Source of the DNA: a virus | IMG/VR virus record: IMGVR_UViG_3300042332_001411 | Coordinates: 1-64,000 of that record | DNA: 64,000 nt | Reading direction: 5' to 3' (one strand) | Shown: piece after piece, positions 10,031 to 19,600 of the stretch | Position numbering within the stretch: position 1 is the stretch's first letter | How the letters are laid out: the number at the start of each line of letters is the position of its first letter | Translations under genes and position numbers: made by a program | The notes under the pieces: model-generated | Databases searched by the model: none | The model's input: only the letters and a program-made list of their open reading frames with translations | What the model was told of the DNA's origin: nothing

Positions 10031-13000
10031 GTGTTTAGCAATAGCGACCTTGTAGAATATTTAAAAACATCTAGTGACATTTCTTTAAAGTCAATTGTTA
10101 TTGCTGAATGGAACATGAATGTCCCTGGAAATGTTAAAAAAATAGGAAACTACAGGTACAGACCACTAGATGTTTCTAGTATTTATAAAAACATTCCAAA
10201 TACTTTTGATTTAGAAGATGGCGGAGACTATTATACAGATGCAGAATTGTCTTATGAGCAAATACAAAATACGTACAACACTGACGACACTCCTCAATTA
10301 TTTAAATCTTTAGACCAAAAAAGATCTTTATATTACTCTTTAGAGGATTGTATTAAACCTTTTAGGCCAAGATCTGGCATTAATAAAATGTCTTTTTTTG
10401 CTAAAAAATATATACCAACAAATGTCATGTTTGGAGACAATGCTCCGAGGTATTATATGTCATCAAGAAACGATATTTTTAAATACTGGACATCTTATAG
10501 AAAAGAAAATGAAATTGAAAGAGGAATTGCAAATAAAAAAGTTAATGGAATTAACTATATAGAAGACTCTTGTCCATTTGTAGTCTATAAAGAAAAAGTT
10601 CCCTGTAATAGAATTGTAGTAAAAATGCAAACCAATGTAGGGCAAAATGATCCAGGAAATTTTCAAGATATTGTTGGAACAGGACCAAGCCCTTTTTATG
10701 GTAATGAAAATAAAACTGTTCCAAGTAAATTTAAAATACAAATTTTAAAAAATAATAATTGGATAGACATTTTAAACATTAATCAAAATGATAGAAGAGC
10801 GGATGGTTCTGATATTATTGGTGCAGATGGATATCTAGAATTGTCATATTTAAACAATGAGTGGTTTTTAAAATCTGAAACAGTTAACAGTGAAACTGCA
10901 TTTGTTACAAAAATTTCTAATCCATTAAAGACCACTAATAGTGACGGTACATTTTTTTATAATGAATTTGACTACATTGACGGAATAAGAATAGTAGTTT
11001 TATCAATGAACAAATTTGATTCAACTTTTGACTTAATTGAAATATCTCCAAGACTTGCTGTGAATATTTCAAATAATATTTTAGATTTTTCAATAACAAA
11101 AACAATGTCAGATATGTCTCAGGGGGCTATCCCAGTAGGGCAACTACTTGCATCAAACGGAACTGTTTCTATTTTTGACGATGAATTAGCCTTTAATGAA
11201 AACAATGAAAATAGTATTATAAAAAATTATTTAAATAAAAACATTAAATTTGTTTTTTATGAAAATATCTATAACGATGATTTAACCGTTAACTATTTTG
11301 TACCAATAAAAACATTATACTCGGATAACTTTCCACAAGCAAGCGATGACGGATCTTTAGTCTCAATTGAATTACGTGATTTTTATTTTTACTTTGAATC
11401 TCAAACGGCACCAAGAATGCTTTTGACAAATGTTTCTTTAAGTTTTGCAATATCAACATTATTAGACTCAGTAGGATTTTCAAATTATACATTTAAAAGA
11501 ATAGGATTAGAAAAAGATCCAACTATTCCTTTTTTCTTTATTGCTCCAAATCAAACTATTGCTCAAGTCTTAAATGAATTGGCAGTTTCAACTCAGACTG
11601 CAATGTTTTTTGATGAATACAATAACTTTGTTGTTATGAGTAAAAACTATATAATGCCAAATGCTGGAGAGCGAGATTCATCTTTTACGTTAATCGGCAC
11701 AGATAATCAATTAAATTTTGGTCCAATTAAAAACAAACAGTCCTCATTAGAATTGCCCAATATTATTTCTATATCATCAAACGATAAAAAAATATACAAT
11801 GATGGGAAAATAAATTATACTCAAAGATACATACAAAGATCTTATGGCTCTGTTAAGCAAAGCACTTTAATTGATAAAGAAAAAACATGGATATATAAGC
11901 CCTCGTTGCTTTGGGAGGCATCTGGAGAAGATAGACCAAAAACAATAAATTCACAAGTAGAAAAACAGTCTAGCCTTGTACTTGGGGCTATGCCAATTAA
12001 CTCTAATTTACCAGCATCTTTACCATCAGTTTTCAATGGGGTTATTATAAACAATGTTGTAGATCTTGGAGAAAATGTTTATTGGATAACAAAACATAAA
12101 GGATATTTTTATTCTAATGGAGAAATCATTAAATATGACGCTGTTCAATTTAACATAACTGGAACTGGAAATGTTTGGATATCAAATAATCAAGAGTATC
12201 AAGAGTACATGGGATCTCTTCCGTTTAATGGAAAAATATATCCTACTGGGTTGATTAGAATTTTAGCAAATCCATACTACGAAACAGTAGATGGAGAAAT
12301 AAGAATAAAGAATGGTCCAGTTTTTGAACATGGCAGAGGACAATTTGGAACGGTAATTAGTGAGCATACAGCGGGGGTAGCAAGCCACTGGACTGAAGAA
12401 ACGTATCTTCGTGGATGTAGCATGAAATCGGAATATCTGTTTACCACCAATTCAACAATTGAATATCCTTTAAGCCTTACAGAAGGTGCCGCTGGTGTTA
12501 ATAATGCCCTCGCTAAAAAATCTTCAAGAAATGGCGTAATAAGAAATTTTATGGCAAGTAATTATTTAACAGAGACAGAATTAAATAATTTACAAGCAAC
12601 TCAAAGTGGAACTCTTCAGTCATCAGCCTTAGTCATGGCTGGTCCGTCATTTACCTCTACAGATATCCCTATAGACTTTGTATCTTATGTATACAAGCCC
12701 TTAAATAATTCCTATAAACATTTTGGAACTAGAATAAGAATTATTGGAAATCAGGGAAGCAATGAAGATAGACTTCAGACCCCGATTGGCAGTTCGGCAT
12801 ATTATCAAGTGCCAACAACACAGCCAAATCAAAACTCAAGTATTGGCGGAGGCTCTGGTGGCCTTGGCGTTATGATTAACCCAGAAACAAATAATGGATA
12901 TTATTTTGAAATAGTTGCTTTAACAGAAAAAAATATTGAATCATACTTAAAAATTAAGTCAGACGGGTCATCTGAAAATAATATCTCAAACGTTGTTTTT

Positions 13001-14161
13001 TATAAAATTAAAAAAGATAGTTCTGGAAATGCTATACCAATAAAACTTTGGTCAGGGCTAACTAATGTTTTGGTAGATGATGGCAAATTTACTGGCCAGT
13101 ATAGGAAATCTGGAGAAGAAAATCCAACCGTATATGATTTAGCAGTTGAGTATTCAAATGTCGGAACAACAAGAAAATTTTATTTATATATTAATAATAA
13201 GTTAATTGGTATAGTTGACGACACAGATCCACTGCCTATATATAATAACATTTCTCTTTTTGTAAGAGGATCTTCAAAATGCATGTTTGAAAATATTTAT
13301 GCTTTAGGGGAAAATTATTCTCAAAACACAGTATTTAATGTTACGGACTCTATATCTTCAGTATTTGGGGCAAATCAAGTTAACGCCAATTCAGCATTAA
13401 GAAAATATGCAATGAGTGGAATTGTTCAATCTACATACTTAAGTGGAATATCTAGTTTAGAGCCACCAAGATATAACATGTATTATGATGAGTTTGGTTC
13501 TATTTTTAGAGAGGTTGCATCTTTTAATATAAAGTATGACAAAGCATACCCAGCATTATATGCAAAAATGTCTCCCACTACAAGCACAATAAAAGGATAT
13601 GTTGTTTCTGGTTTTCAAGCAGACTCCTATGGAGCAGAATTTTTAGTATTTAATGCAACAGACTCTGCGCTTTTTCTAGATGGAACTGGAGGAAATTCTT
13701 TAAAAATTCAAGGAATAGCATTTACACAAGACACAACATATACGTTATCTGTAGATGATTATTTTAACAAAAAATCAAATTTTTCTGAGTTAAATAATTT
13801 AGACAACACCACAGTTAGGTCTGAGTTAGTAAGTATTCAAGATTATAACCAGATTAAACAAAGCAGAATAAATCATGGCATTAGTAGTTTTACTTTAGAA
13901 AGTCCATATATCCAAACATCTTCAGATGCTGAGAATATTTTAGGATGGATTATTGAAAAATCTATGAAATCTAAAAAACTTGTTGGCGCAGAAATATTTT
14001 CATTGCCAATTCTTCAATTAGGAGATATAGTTCAAATTGATTACAATAAAGATGGGGTAGATTTAATTTCAAACCCCGATAAGCAGTTTGTTATTTACAA
14101 TATAGATTATAAAAGAAATGGAAGCGGTCCAAATATGACATTATATATGGCGGAGGTGTAA
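10031..14161 (+). CDS. Large minor tail protein (tail tip/fibre)
   Basis: A 1376-residue structural protein with GTG start. The N-terminal part resembles baseplate-hub/minor tail proteins placed after Dit. Around residues 970-1095 there is a concanavalin/LamG-like section (DLAVEYSNVG, KFYLYINNKLIGIVDD, NISLFVRGSSK, FENIYAL), a fold often used for carbohydrate binding. It probably forms the tail tip and contacts the host surface. The C-terminus (LGDIVQIDYNKDG, FVIYNIDYKRNG) looks like the end domain of many actinophage minor tail proteins. No protease or hydrolase motif is visible. Strongly AT-rich codon use like its neighbours. Confidence 0.7.
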   Translation: MFSNSDLVEYLKTSSDISLKSIVIAEWNMNVPGNVKKIGNYRYRPLDVSSIYKNIPNTFDLEDGGDYYTDAELSYEQIQNTYNTDDTPQLFKSLDQKRSLYYSLEDCIKPFRPRSGINKMSFFAKKYIPTNVMFGDNAPRYYMSSRNDIFKYWTSYRKENEIERGIANKKVNGINYIEDSCPFVVYKEKVPCNRIVVKMQTNVGQNDPGNFQDIVGTGPSPFYGNENKTVPSKFKIQILKNNNWIDILNINQNDRRADGSDIIGADGYLELSYLNNEWFLKSETVNSETAFVTKISNPLKTTNSDGTFFYNEFDYIDGIRIVVLSMNKFDSTFDLIEISPRLAVNISNNILDFSITKTMSDMSQGAIPVGQLLASNGTVSIFDDELAFNENNENSIIKNYLNKNIKFVFYENIYNDDLTVNYFVPIKTLYSDNFPQASDDGSLVSIELRDFYFYFESQTAPRMLLTNVSLSFAISTLLDSVGFSNYTFKRIGLEKDPTIPFFFIAPNQTIAQVLNELAVSTQTAMFFDEYNNFVVMSKNYIMPNAGERDSSFTLIGTDNQLNFGPIKNKQSSLELPNIISISSNDKKIYNDGKINYTQRYIQRSYGSVKQSTLIDKEKTWIYKPSLLWEASGEDRPKTINSQVEKQSSLVLGAMPINSNLPASLPSVFNGVIINNVVDLGENVYWITKHKGYFYSNGEIIKYDAVQFNITGTGNVWISNNQEYQEYMGSLPFNGKIYPTGLIRILANPYYETVDGEIRIKNGPVFEHGRGQFGTVISEHTAGVASHWTEETYLRGCSMKSEYLFTTNSTIEYPLSLTEGAAGVNNALAKKSSRNGVIRNFMASNYLTETELNNLQATQSGTLQSSALVMAGPSFTSTDIPIDFVSYVYKPLNNSYKHFGTRIRIIGNQGSNEDRLQTPIGSSAYYQVPTTQPNQNSSIGGGSGGLGVMINPETNNGYYFEIVALTEKNIESYLKIKSDGSSENNISNVVFYKIKKDSSGNAIPIKLWSGLTNVLVDDGKFTGQYRKSGEENPTVYDLAVEYSNVGTTRKFYLYINNKLIGIVDDTDPLPIYNNISLFVRGSSKCMFENIYALGENYSQNTVFNVTDSISSVFGANQVNANSALRKYAMSGIVQSTYLSGISSLEPPRYNMYYDEFGSIFREVASFNIKYDKAYPALYAKMSPTTSTIKGYVVSGFQADSYGAEFLVFNATDSALFLDGTGGNSLKIQGIAFTQDTTYTLSVDDYFNKKSNFSELNNLDNTTVRSELVSIQDYNQIKQSRINHGISSFTLESPYIQTSSDAENILGWIIEKSMKSKKLVGAEIFSLPILQLGDIVQIDYNKDGVDLISNPDKQFVIYNIDYKRNGSGPNMTLYMAEV

Positions 14162-14163
14162 TC

Positions 14164-14997
14164 TTGCCTACAGACTCTCAAAACTGGGAAAGACATGCTG
14201 CTGCAAAAACTTATGCTCCCGCTACTCCCCCACCCAAAGTAGAAAAATATACAGTTCAAAAAGGAGACACTCTTTCAAAAATTGCTGTAGATGCTGGTAT
14301 ATCTTTACAAGAATTAAAAGATTTAAATCCTAAATTTACTTCAGATCCAAAATATAAAAATGGAAATATGATTTGGTCTGGAACAAAAGTAAATTTGCCT
14401 GGACAGGCCTCTGCGCCAGTTGAAGAGCCAATCCCTCCAGTTAAAGGTCCAGAAGTGATACAGGGCCCATTTTCAGGAAATCCTGGAATTATTTTTACAC
14501 CGATAGTTACAGCAGTTCCAATAAATTTACCACCTCCCCCTCCACCACCACCCACTACCTACAAGGTAAAAATTGCTAACCCAGAAGTAATTTTATTTGA
14601 TGACGAGACTTTGCCAGCCACAACTTTAATTGACATCTTATTTGAAGACATTGGAGGACAGGAACTTTTGTCTATGTCTAGACATGACATAATTTCAGGA
14701 GACTATGTTCCTAATCAGTTGATTAAAAATTTAACATCTTTAAATCAAGAATTTTCTTCAAAGCGCCTACTAAGCCTACAAAATACTTCAGATAAATATT
14801 TTTCTAATTTTGGTATTAAATTAGAAAACAAAATACCATATGTTGGTGGCGGAGCAAATGGAGAAAATGTATATTTAAATGATAGCCAAGATATTGTTAT
14901 TGATTTAATAAATTTGGATATAGACGAGCAAGTAGAAGTTCAATTAAGCATAAGTGGTACAATATATACTATAGTGCTTGAAGCGGGAGAGTCATGA
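14164..14997 (+). CDS. LysM-domain minor tail protein
   Basis: A 277-residue protein with TTG start, three bases after the previous stop. Residues about 28-80 are a LysM domain (YTVQKGDTLSKIAVDAG, then WSGTKVNLPG) that binds peptidoglycan N-acetylglucosamine chains. It is followed by a proline-rich linker with two poly-Pro runs (about residues 120-130). The LysM copy is clearly related to that at the end of the tape measure (shared DPKYKNGN / NPKYNNGN). The C-terminal half is unrecognised. Likely role: wall binding at the tail tip. The ATGA overlap couples it to the next gene. Confidence 0.65.
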   Translation: MPTDSQNWERHAAAKTYAPATPPPKVEKYTVQKGDTLSKIAVDAGISLQELKDLNPKFTSDPKYKNGNMIWSGTKVNLPGQASAPVEEPIPPVKGPEVIQGPFSGNPGIIFTPIVTAVPINLPPPPPPPPTTYKVKIANPEVILFDDETLPATTLIDILFEDIGGQELLSMSRHDIISGDYVPNQLIKNLTSLNQEFSSKRLLSLQNTSDKYFSNFGIKLENKIPYVGGGANGENVYLNDSQDIVIDLINLDIDEQVEVQLSISGTIYTIVLEAGES

Positions 14998-16118
14998 TAA
15001 CCAATACTGGCAAATACATTATTGCAAAATATTTACTGGGACAAACTCCAGCCTATGCCTCATATATGGCTCTCGGCTGCGGGGCAAAGCCTTTAGATAC
15101 GTTTGATAGCCCACCAGACTACTCTGCAAAAGAAAATCTAGATTTTGAAATGTTTCGTGTACCAATAAGTTCAAGAGGGTATGTTGTAGAAGACGGACAG
15201 TCCAAGTTGGTATTAACAGCAGAATTGCCAACAGAAGAAAGGTATGAGATTTCTGAAATTGGTATTTATTCTGCTGGGTCAAACCCTTATGCTGCTTCCT
15301 ATGACAGTCGAACTTTGCTAACTTTTACACAAACAGAAAACTGGCAGCATGTTTCTCCAAGCGCAACCGTAGATATTGAAAGAATTATTCAGCCATTAGA
15401 CGGAACATTGTCAGACAACGTAATTGAGACAGCCTCAAAAATTTTTGAAACTAACGCAGACAATAAAATATTTTATAATGCAAATAGAGCAGCAAGGTAT
15501 GAACGTTGCAGGTATTATAATAATATTATTGCAATGCGTGGAGATTCTTCTATAATGACAAGTTCAGGTGGGCATCTAGTTGTAGGAAATGACCCTGAAC
15601 ACATCAGAACAAGTGGAATATCTTTAGATCTTTCCAAGAATGCTCCATCGGATGAATTAAGCCTAGCATTTTCTGTAATAAATAAAGACGGAGATTCTGT
15701 AGCAGTTCCAGACACAGTTAAAATTATTGTTGAGTTTATTAGTAGTAGTGATGAAACTAAATTTTCTAGATTTGAGGCAACTGTTGCCAATGGCAGTGGT
15801 TCTGGACAACAAGATTTTGCAAACAATAGATATTGCATTGTAAAAAAACAAAAACAAGAACTTTACACTACATCAAATTTTACTTGGGCAACTGCCGACA
15901 CAATTAATATCTATGTATCAGTTGTTGATGGTGGCACCGCATCTGATGACTTTTATGTTGTTTTGGATGCCTTAAGACTTGAGAACCTAAATACACCAAA
16001 TCCGCTTTATGGCCTGGTAGGGTATTCCGTTGTTCAGAATGACAATGCCACAACAATTATTAAATCTTCAAACACAAGTAACTATGTAGAGTTTAAATTT
16101 TCCATTGGGGTTGGGTAA
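14994..16118 (+). CDS. Putative tail protein (fibre/collar type)
   Basis: A 374-residue protein starting in an ATGA overlap with the LysM gene. The first 100 residues (ITNTGKYIIAKYLLGQTP, YASYMALGCG, RYEISEIGIYSAG) look like the N-terminal attachment region of actinophage tail-fibre proteins; the remainder is beta-rich. It lies in an unbroken tail operon with one- to four-base overlaps on both sides. The specific function is not recognised. Confidence 0.5.
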   Translation: MITNTGKYIIAKYLLGQTPAYASYMALGCGAKPLDTFDSPPDYSAKENLDFEMFRVPISSRGYVVEDGQSKLVLTAELPTEERYEISEIGIYSAGSNPYAASYDSRTLLTFTQTENWQHVSPSATVDIERIIQPLDGTLSDNVIETASKIFETNADNKIFYNANRAARYERCRYYNNIIAMRGDSSIMTSSGGHLVVGNDPEHIRTSGISLDLSKNAPSDELSLAFSVINKDGDSVAVPDTVKIIVEFISSSDETKFSRFEATVANGSGSGQQDFANNRYCIVKKQKQELYTTSNFTWATADTINIYVSVVDGGTASDDFYVVLDALRLENLNTPNPLYGLVGYSVVQNDNATTIIKSSNTSNYVEFKFSIGVG

Positions 16119-16672
16119 TGGTAGACCCAGGAATTAAACAAAGTATTATAAGATCATCAGACCTTCCTCCAACGTTGGGCGATAACACAAACTTAACTTA
16201 CACGCTAAGATATCGTATATTATCAGAAGACAAAAACAGATTTTCACATTGGTCTCCAATAAAACAAATGACAATACAAAATACATTTACTGAAACTGGT
16301 TTTAATCCAAGTAGTCCAGAAACTACAAATATTCCGCATAACGTTAGCGTTGATACTAATTCACACATAGTTAATGCTTCGTGGACAATGCCAGCCTTAT
16401 TAATTGCCAACCCAACAGATGCAGAAAAAATATTACAAACAGAACAAGCCTCAATTAAAGAATTTGACATTTATGTTCAATGGACAACAAATAGCATTTT
16501 AAGTAATTGGATTTGGGTTGGAAAATCTACAGGGACAAGTTATTCTATTTCTTATCCATATGGTGTTTCTGCTCCAAGTCACGTTAAAATTAGAGTACAA
16601 AAAGTGACAATATTAAAAGGACCATTTAATGCAGCCACGTATTTAATTAGTGATTTAAAAAGTTTAACCTGA
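16118..16672 (+). CDS. Fibronectin-III-like minor tail protein
   Basis: A 184-residue protein whose sequence has the pattern of one or two Fn3 beta-sandwiches (LTYTLRYRILSEDKNRFSHW, SHIVNASWTMP, IKEFDIYVQW, HVKIRVQKV). Such domains are common on phage tails and are thought to stick weakly to cell-surface sugars. It begins in a one-base TAATG overlap with the previous gene and ends the tail operon segment before a new promoter at 16670. Confidence 0.5.
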   Translation: MVDPGIKQSIIRSSDLPPTLGDNTNLTYTLRYRILSEDKNRFSHWSPIKQMTIQNTFTETGFNPSSPETTNIPHNVSVDTNSHIVNASWTMPALLIANPTDAEKILQTEQASIKEFDIYVQWTTNSILSNWIWVGKSTGTSYSISYPYGVSAPSHVKIRVQKVTILKGPFNAATYLISDLKSLT

Positions 16673-16678
16673 TATACT
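16670..16678 (+). promoter_or_regulatory. Extended -10 promoter
   Basis: TG-A-TATACT sits on the stop codon of the Fn3-like gene and 16 bases before the ATG at 16695, which has its own AAAGGAG ribosome binding site. Confidence 0.6.
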
Positions 16679-16694
16679 AGTAAAAGGAGAAAAA

Positions 16695-17138
16695 ATGTCA
16701 AAAATACCATTGCCAGAAAGAGGACAGCCTCTAGATGTAACTTACATTTATCAATTGGCTGAAGCCGTAAATGATCTTGCGTCAGAAGTTTCTTCAACAA
16801 CCTCTAATTACGCAACAGTAGACACAGTTGGATCAGACAAATCAAACGTAAAAACTTCAGAATTGAGAGTAGTTGCTGGCCGAGTTGAAATTTTTAACAA
16901 TACAACTGTGACACCAACAACAGAAAAAGACTTTTTTTATAACTTTAGCACTAACTTTAAGTATGCTCCAATTGTTACTGCAACCCCAGTCAACGTAGGA
17001 AATACTCCAGCAGGAAAAAATGTGTCTATAATTTTAAAAAATATTACAACTTCTCGTGTAGAGGGGAGCGTAAAATTTGGAGCATCTGGAGATTTATCGG
17101 TATGGGTAAATCTTATTATTGTAGGCATTCCAAATTAA
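16695..17138 (+). CDS. Putative tail fibre tip / structural protein
   Basis: A 147-residue protein. Residues 1-45 are a short helical region (DVTYIYQLAEAVNDLASEV), and the last 90 residues form a likely beta-sandwich (NFSTNFKYAPIVTATPVNVG, IILKNITTSRVEGSVKFG) that resembles small lectin-like tip domains. It is preceded by its own promoter and a strong AAAGGAG site, suggesting higher expression than the rest of the tail. Function is inferred from position and general shape only. Confidence 0.45.
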   Translation: MSKIPLPERGQPLDVTYIYQLAEAVNDLASEVSSTTSNYATVDTVGSDKSNVKTSELRVVAGRVEIFNNTTVTPTTEKDFFYNFSTNFKYAPIVTATPVNVGNTPAGKNVSIILKNITTSRVEGSVKFGASGDLSVWVNLIIVGIPN

Positions 17139-17329
17139 TGATTAAATGCCCAAAATGTAAAAATAGAATGTTCGTTGATCGACTATATAGTCAAGAACAA
17201 CATTTAGAAACATTTTGCTTAAAATGCGGGACTAGAAAATTTTATAATCCACCGTCAACATCAAGTGAGGGGCTATGGCTACTGCAAAAGGAAAAATTGA
17301 GGGCCAAGAATATAATCAATCATCTGTAA
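17138..17329 (+). CDS. Small zinc-ribbon protein
   Basis: A 63-residue protein starting at an ATG that overlaps the previous stop by one base (TAATG). I chose it over an upstream ATG at 17102, which would run out of frame through the preceding gene. Cys4-Cys7 and Cys27-Cys30 make a two-knuckle zinc ribbon. Its 3' end overlaps the next gene by 55 bases, which is unusual here. Function unknown; it may be a small nucleic-acid-binding or regulatory protein. Confidence 0.55.
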   Translation: MIKCPKCKNRMFVDRLYSQEQHLETFCLKCGTRKFYNPPSTSSEGLWLLQKEKLRAKNIINHL

Positions 17330-17820
17330 TAAAAGGTAGTGGCTCTGTTTGGTTTTTAAATAAAGACTTAGTTAGAATTCATCACTATAATAGATCAGAT
17401 GGAACTGTTGCTATTTATAATATTGTTAAAAATAAAATTGAACTTTGTTTTATTTTGGATTTTAAAAAAAATAGAGAAAAGGCATACACTATAGCAGAGA
17501 CCGCTAAACTTGTCAATAGGCATAGAAAATATATGCCAAGTTTAATAAAACGAGGAGTCATTCCTCCACCACTTGGTTGTTCTGAAAATGGAAAACGTGG
17601 ATATCAAATAAGAGCATATTATTCTGAATCGCAAGTAAAAGAGATACGTGATATACTTGCAAGTATACATATTGGCCAACCTCGAAAGGATGGATTAATT
17701 ACAAACAATATGACTCCCACAAAACAAGAGTTGACAAGAAAAATGGGCGATGGTATACTTACATATACGAAAACTGAAGATGGAAGATTTATTCCTATTT
17801 GGAATGAATCAATAAGATAG
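17275..17820 (+). CDS. MerR-like helix-turn-helix protein
   Basis: A 181-residue protein with a ribosome binding site GAGGGG just before the ATG. Residues about 75-105 (YTIAETAKLVNRHRKYMPSL followed by IKRGVIPPP) resemble a MerR/excisionase winged helix-turn-helix. It lies at the border between the tail and replication modules, where a phase regulator would make sense. No integrase is seen nearby, so an excisionase role is not supported. Confidence 0.5.
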   Translation: MATAKGKIEGQEYNQSSVIKGSGSVWFLNKDLVRIHHYNRSDGTVAIYNIVKNKIELCFILDFKKNREKAYTIAETAKLVNRHRKYMPSLIKRGVIPPPLGCSENGKRGYQIRAYYSESQVKEIRDILASIHIGQPRKDGLITNNMTPTKQELTRKMGDGILTYTKTEDGRFIPIWNESIR

Positions 17821-17842
17821 TTAAATTGAAAGGGGTAACAAA

Positions 17843-18070
17843 GTGTCAGATAACAATCCTGTAGCAATAAATGAACCAACCAAAGTATCAGTAACATTGG
17901 GATATACGCTAAACCTTGGAAATTTTCAATCACTAAGGCTTGATCTTGGCGTAGTAGATAGTAGACGTGATGGGGAAAATACGGATCAGGCTTTTGAAAG
18001 AGTTTATAAATTTGTTGAAGATAAATTAACTGATAAACTTAACGAAGCCAAAGCAGAAATAGACGTATAG
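17843..18070 (+). CDS. Small conserved-type phage protein, unknown
   Basis: A 75-residue, acidic protein with GTG start behind GAAAGGGG. It has a short beta-like N-terminal half (VSVTLGYTLNLGNFQSLRLD) and a charged helical C-terminus (FVEDKLTDKLNEAKAEI). It opens the replication operon, overlapping the next gene by one base (TAGTG). Not recognised. Confidence 0.5.
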   Translation: MSDNNPVAINEPTKVSVTLGYTLNLGNFQSLRLDLGVVDSRRDGENTDQAFERVYKFVEDKLTDKLNEAKAEIDV

Positions 18071-18378
18071 TGGCTGAACGCAAAGACCGAATGGCTTTGC
18101 TAAGTAGGTACAATAAGTTGCATACGGCAAAGTATGAGCAAAAGGCATCGTTAAATTTAAATGTTGAGCAGTGGGCCTCTGACGCTTTAATAGAGTCCTA
18201 CGGAATTGGACAGTGCTATGATTTACTTCAGTATTATTTTGATATTGCTCTGGCCCCTTCTTGGAATTATTTTGCATATAATGCAGAAAAAATACTTCAA
18301 GCAAAGTTAAATAAAATTAAAGATGATGAAGAACGTGAAGAGCGTAAAAGACTTGCAAAGGAGTGGTTAAGTGAATAA
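18070..18378 (+). CDS. Small protein upstream of helicase, unknown
   Basis: A 102-residue, mostly helical, charged protein with GTG start, coupled by overlaps to both neighbours and ending 8 bases inside the helicase gene. Its position just before a DnaB-like helicase would suit a helicase-associated factor. I see no loader or AAA motif, so this is only a contextual guess. Confidence 0.5.
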   Translation: MAERKDRMALLSRYNKLHTAKYEQKASLNLNVEQWASDALIESYGIGQCYDLLQYYFDIALAPSWNYFAYNAEKILQAKLNKIKDDEEREERKRLAKEWLSE

Positions 18379-19600
18379 CACAGAATCTAAACTTATATCG
18401 GCACTTCTTAAAGATAAACAAATGCATGTTCTTTTGCAGGCTAATGTTGAAAATCTTTTAAAAACACATACAGACCTTTGGCTATTTATAAGAAAATATT
18501 ATGAGGCTAATACTGCGGTCCCTCCCGAGTCACTGGTTGTTGAAAAATTTAGAGATTTTCAAACAATAGAGAATGTTGGTGCAACTAAATATCACTTAGA
18601 AGAATTGCAGGCAGAATATCTAACCGATAGTCTAAAAGATATTTTAAGATCTGCTGCAACTGATGTTCAGGGTGGGAATGGAGACATAGCCCTAACAGGA
18701 TTGATTAATAAAACATCAGAGTTAAAAAAGAATGTTGCTGCAATTAGAGATATTGATGCCACAGATTTAGATTCTGCCGTTGCCTATTTTACCAATGTGC
18801 AAAAAATGAAAGAACTAGGATCGGTTGGAATTAAAACAGGTTTGCCAGGATTTGACAACTACCTTCCATCTGGAATTATGCCAGGCCAACTTGGTGTTTT
18901 CCTTGCGTATCCAGGAATTGGCAAATCTTGGCTTGCTCTTTATTTTGCGGTACAAGCATGGAAACAAGGAAAGTCTCCACTAGTAATAAGTTTAGAAATG
19001 TCAGAAGTAGAGGTTAGAAATCGTGTATACACCATTATGGGCCAAGGTGTTTGGTCACACAGAAAAATAAGCAATGGTGAAATTGAATTAGACATGCTAA
19101 AGTCATGGCATGAAAAAAACTTAGTTGGAAAACCAGAGTTTCACATTATTTCAAATGATAGCGGGGGAGAAGTAAATCCTTCAGTTGTTCGTGGAAAGAT
19201 TGATCAGTATAAGCCAGATTTTGTTATTGTGGATTATTTGCAATTAATGTCTCCAAATCAAAAATCTGATAACGAAACAGTAAGAATGAAAAATCTTTCA
19301 AGAGAGTTAAAACTTATGGCAATTGGTGAAGAGGTCCCTATTATTGCTATCTCATCAGCCACTCCTGATGATGTTACAAACCTCAATACAGTACCAACAT
19401 TAGGCCAGACTGCTTGGTCTAGACAGATTGCTTATGATGCAGATTGGGTGCTAGCGCTAGGCCGAGCAGCAAATAGTGATATTATTGAATGTGCTTTTAG
19501 AAAAAATAGAAATGGTTTTATGGGAGAGTTTTTAGTTCAAGCAGATTTTGACAAAGGATACTATAAGTATAAAGATTTTGAGGATTTAAGTGGCAAATAA
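18371..19600 (+). CDS. dnaB: DnaB-like replicative DNA helicase
   Basis: A 409-residue RecA-fold hexameric helicase. The Walker A motif PGIGKSW lies near residues 180-187, and the Walker B FVIVDYLQLM, a DnaB hallmark, near 286-295; SLEMSEVEVRNR between them is the usual H1a-like motif. The N-terminal domain is short, as in phage DnaB homologues. The GTG start overlaps the previous gene. The primase follows with an 11-base overlap, so the helicase-primase pair is translationally coupled and probably acts together at the fork. Confidence 0.9.
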   Translation: MNNTESKLISALLKDKQMHVLLQANVENLLKTHTDLWLFIRKYYEANTAVPPESLVVEKFRDFQTIENVGATKYHLEELQAEYLTDSLKDILRSAATDVQGGNGDIALTGLINKTSELKKNVAAIRDIDATDLDSAVAYFTNVQKMKELGSVGIKTGLPGFDNYLPSGIMPGQLGVFLAYPGIGKSWLALYFAVQAWKQGKSPLVISLEMSEVEVRNRVYTIMGQGVWSHRKISNGEIELDMLKSWHEKNLVGKPEFHIISNDSGGEVNPSVVRGKIDQYKPDFVIVDYLQLMSPNQKSDNETVRMKNLSRELKLMAIGEEVPIIAISSATPDDVTNLNTVPTLGQTAWSRQIAYDADWVLALGRAANSDIIECAFRKNRNGFMGEFLVQADFDKGYYKYKDFEDLSGK

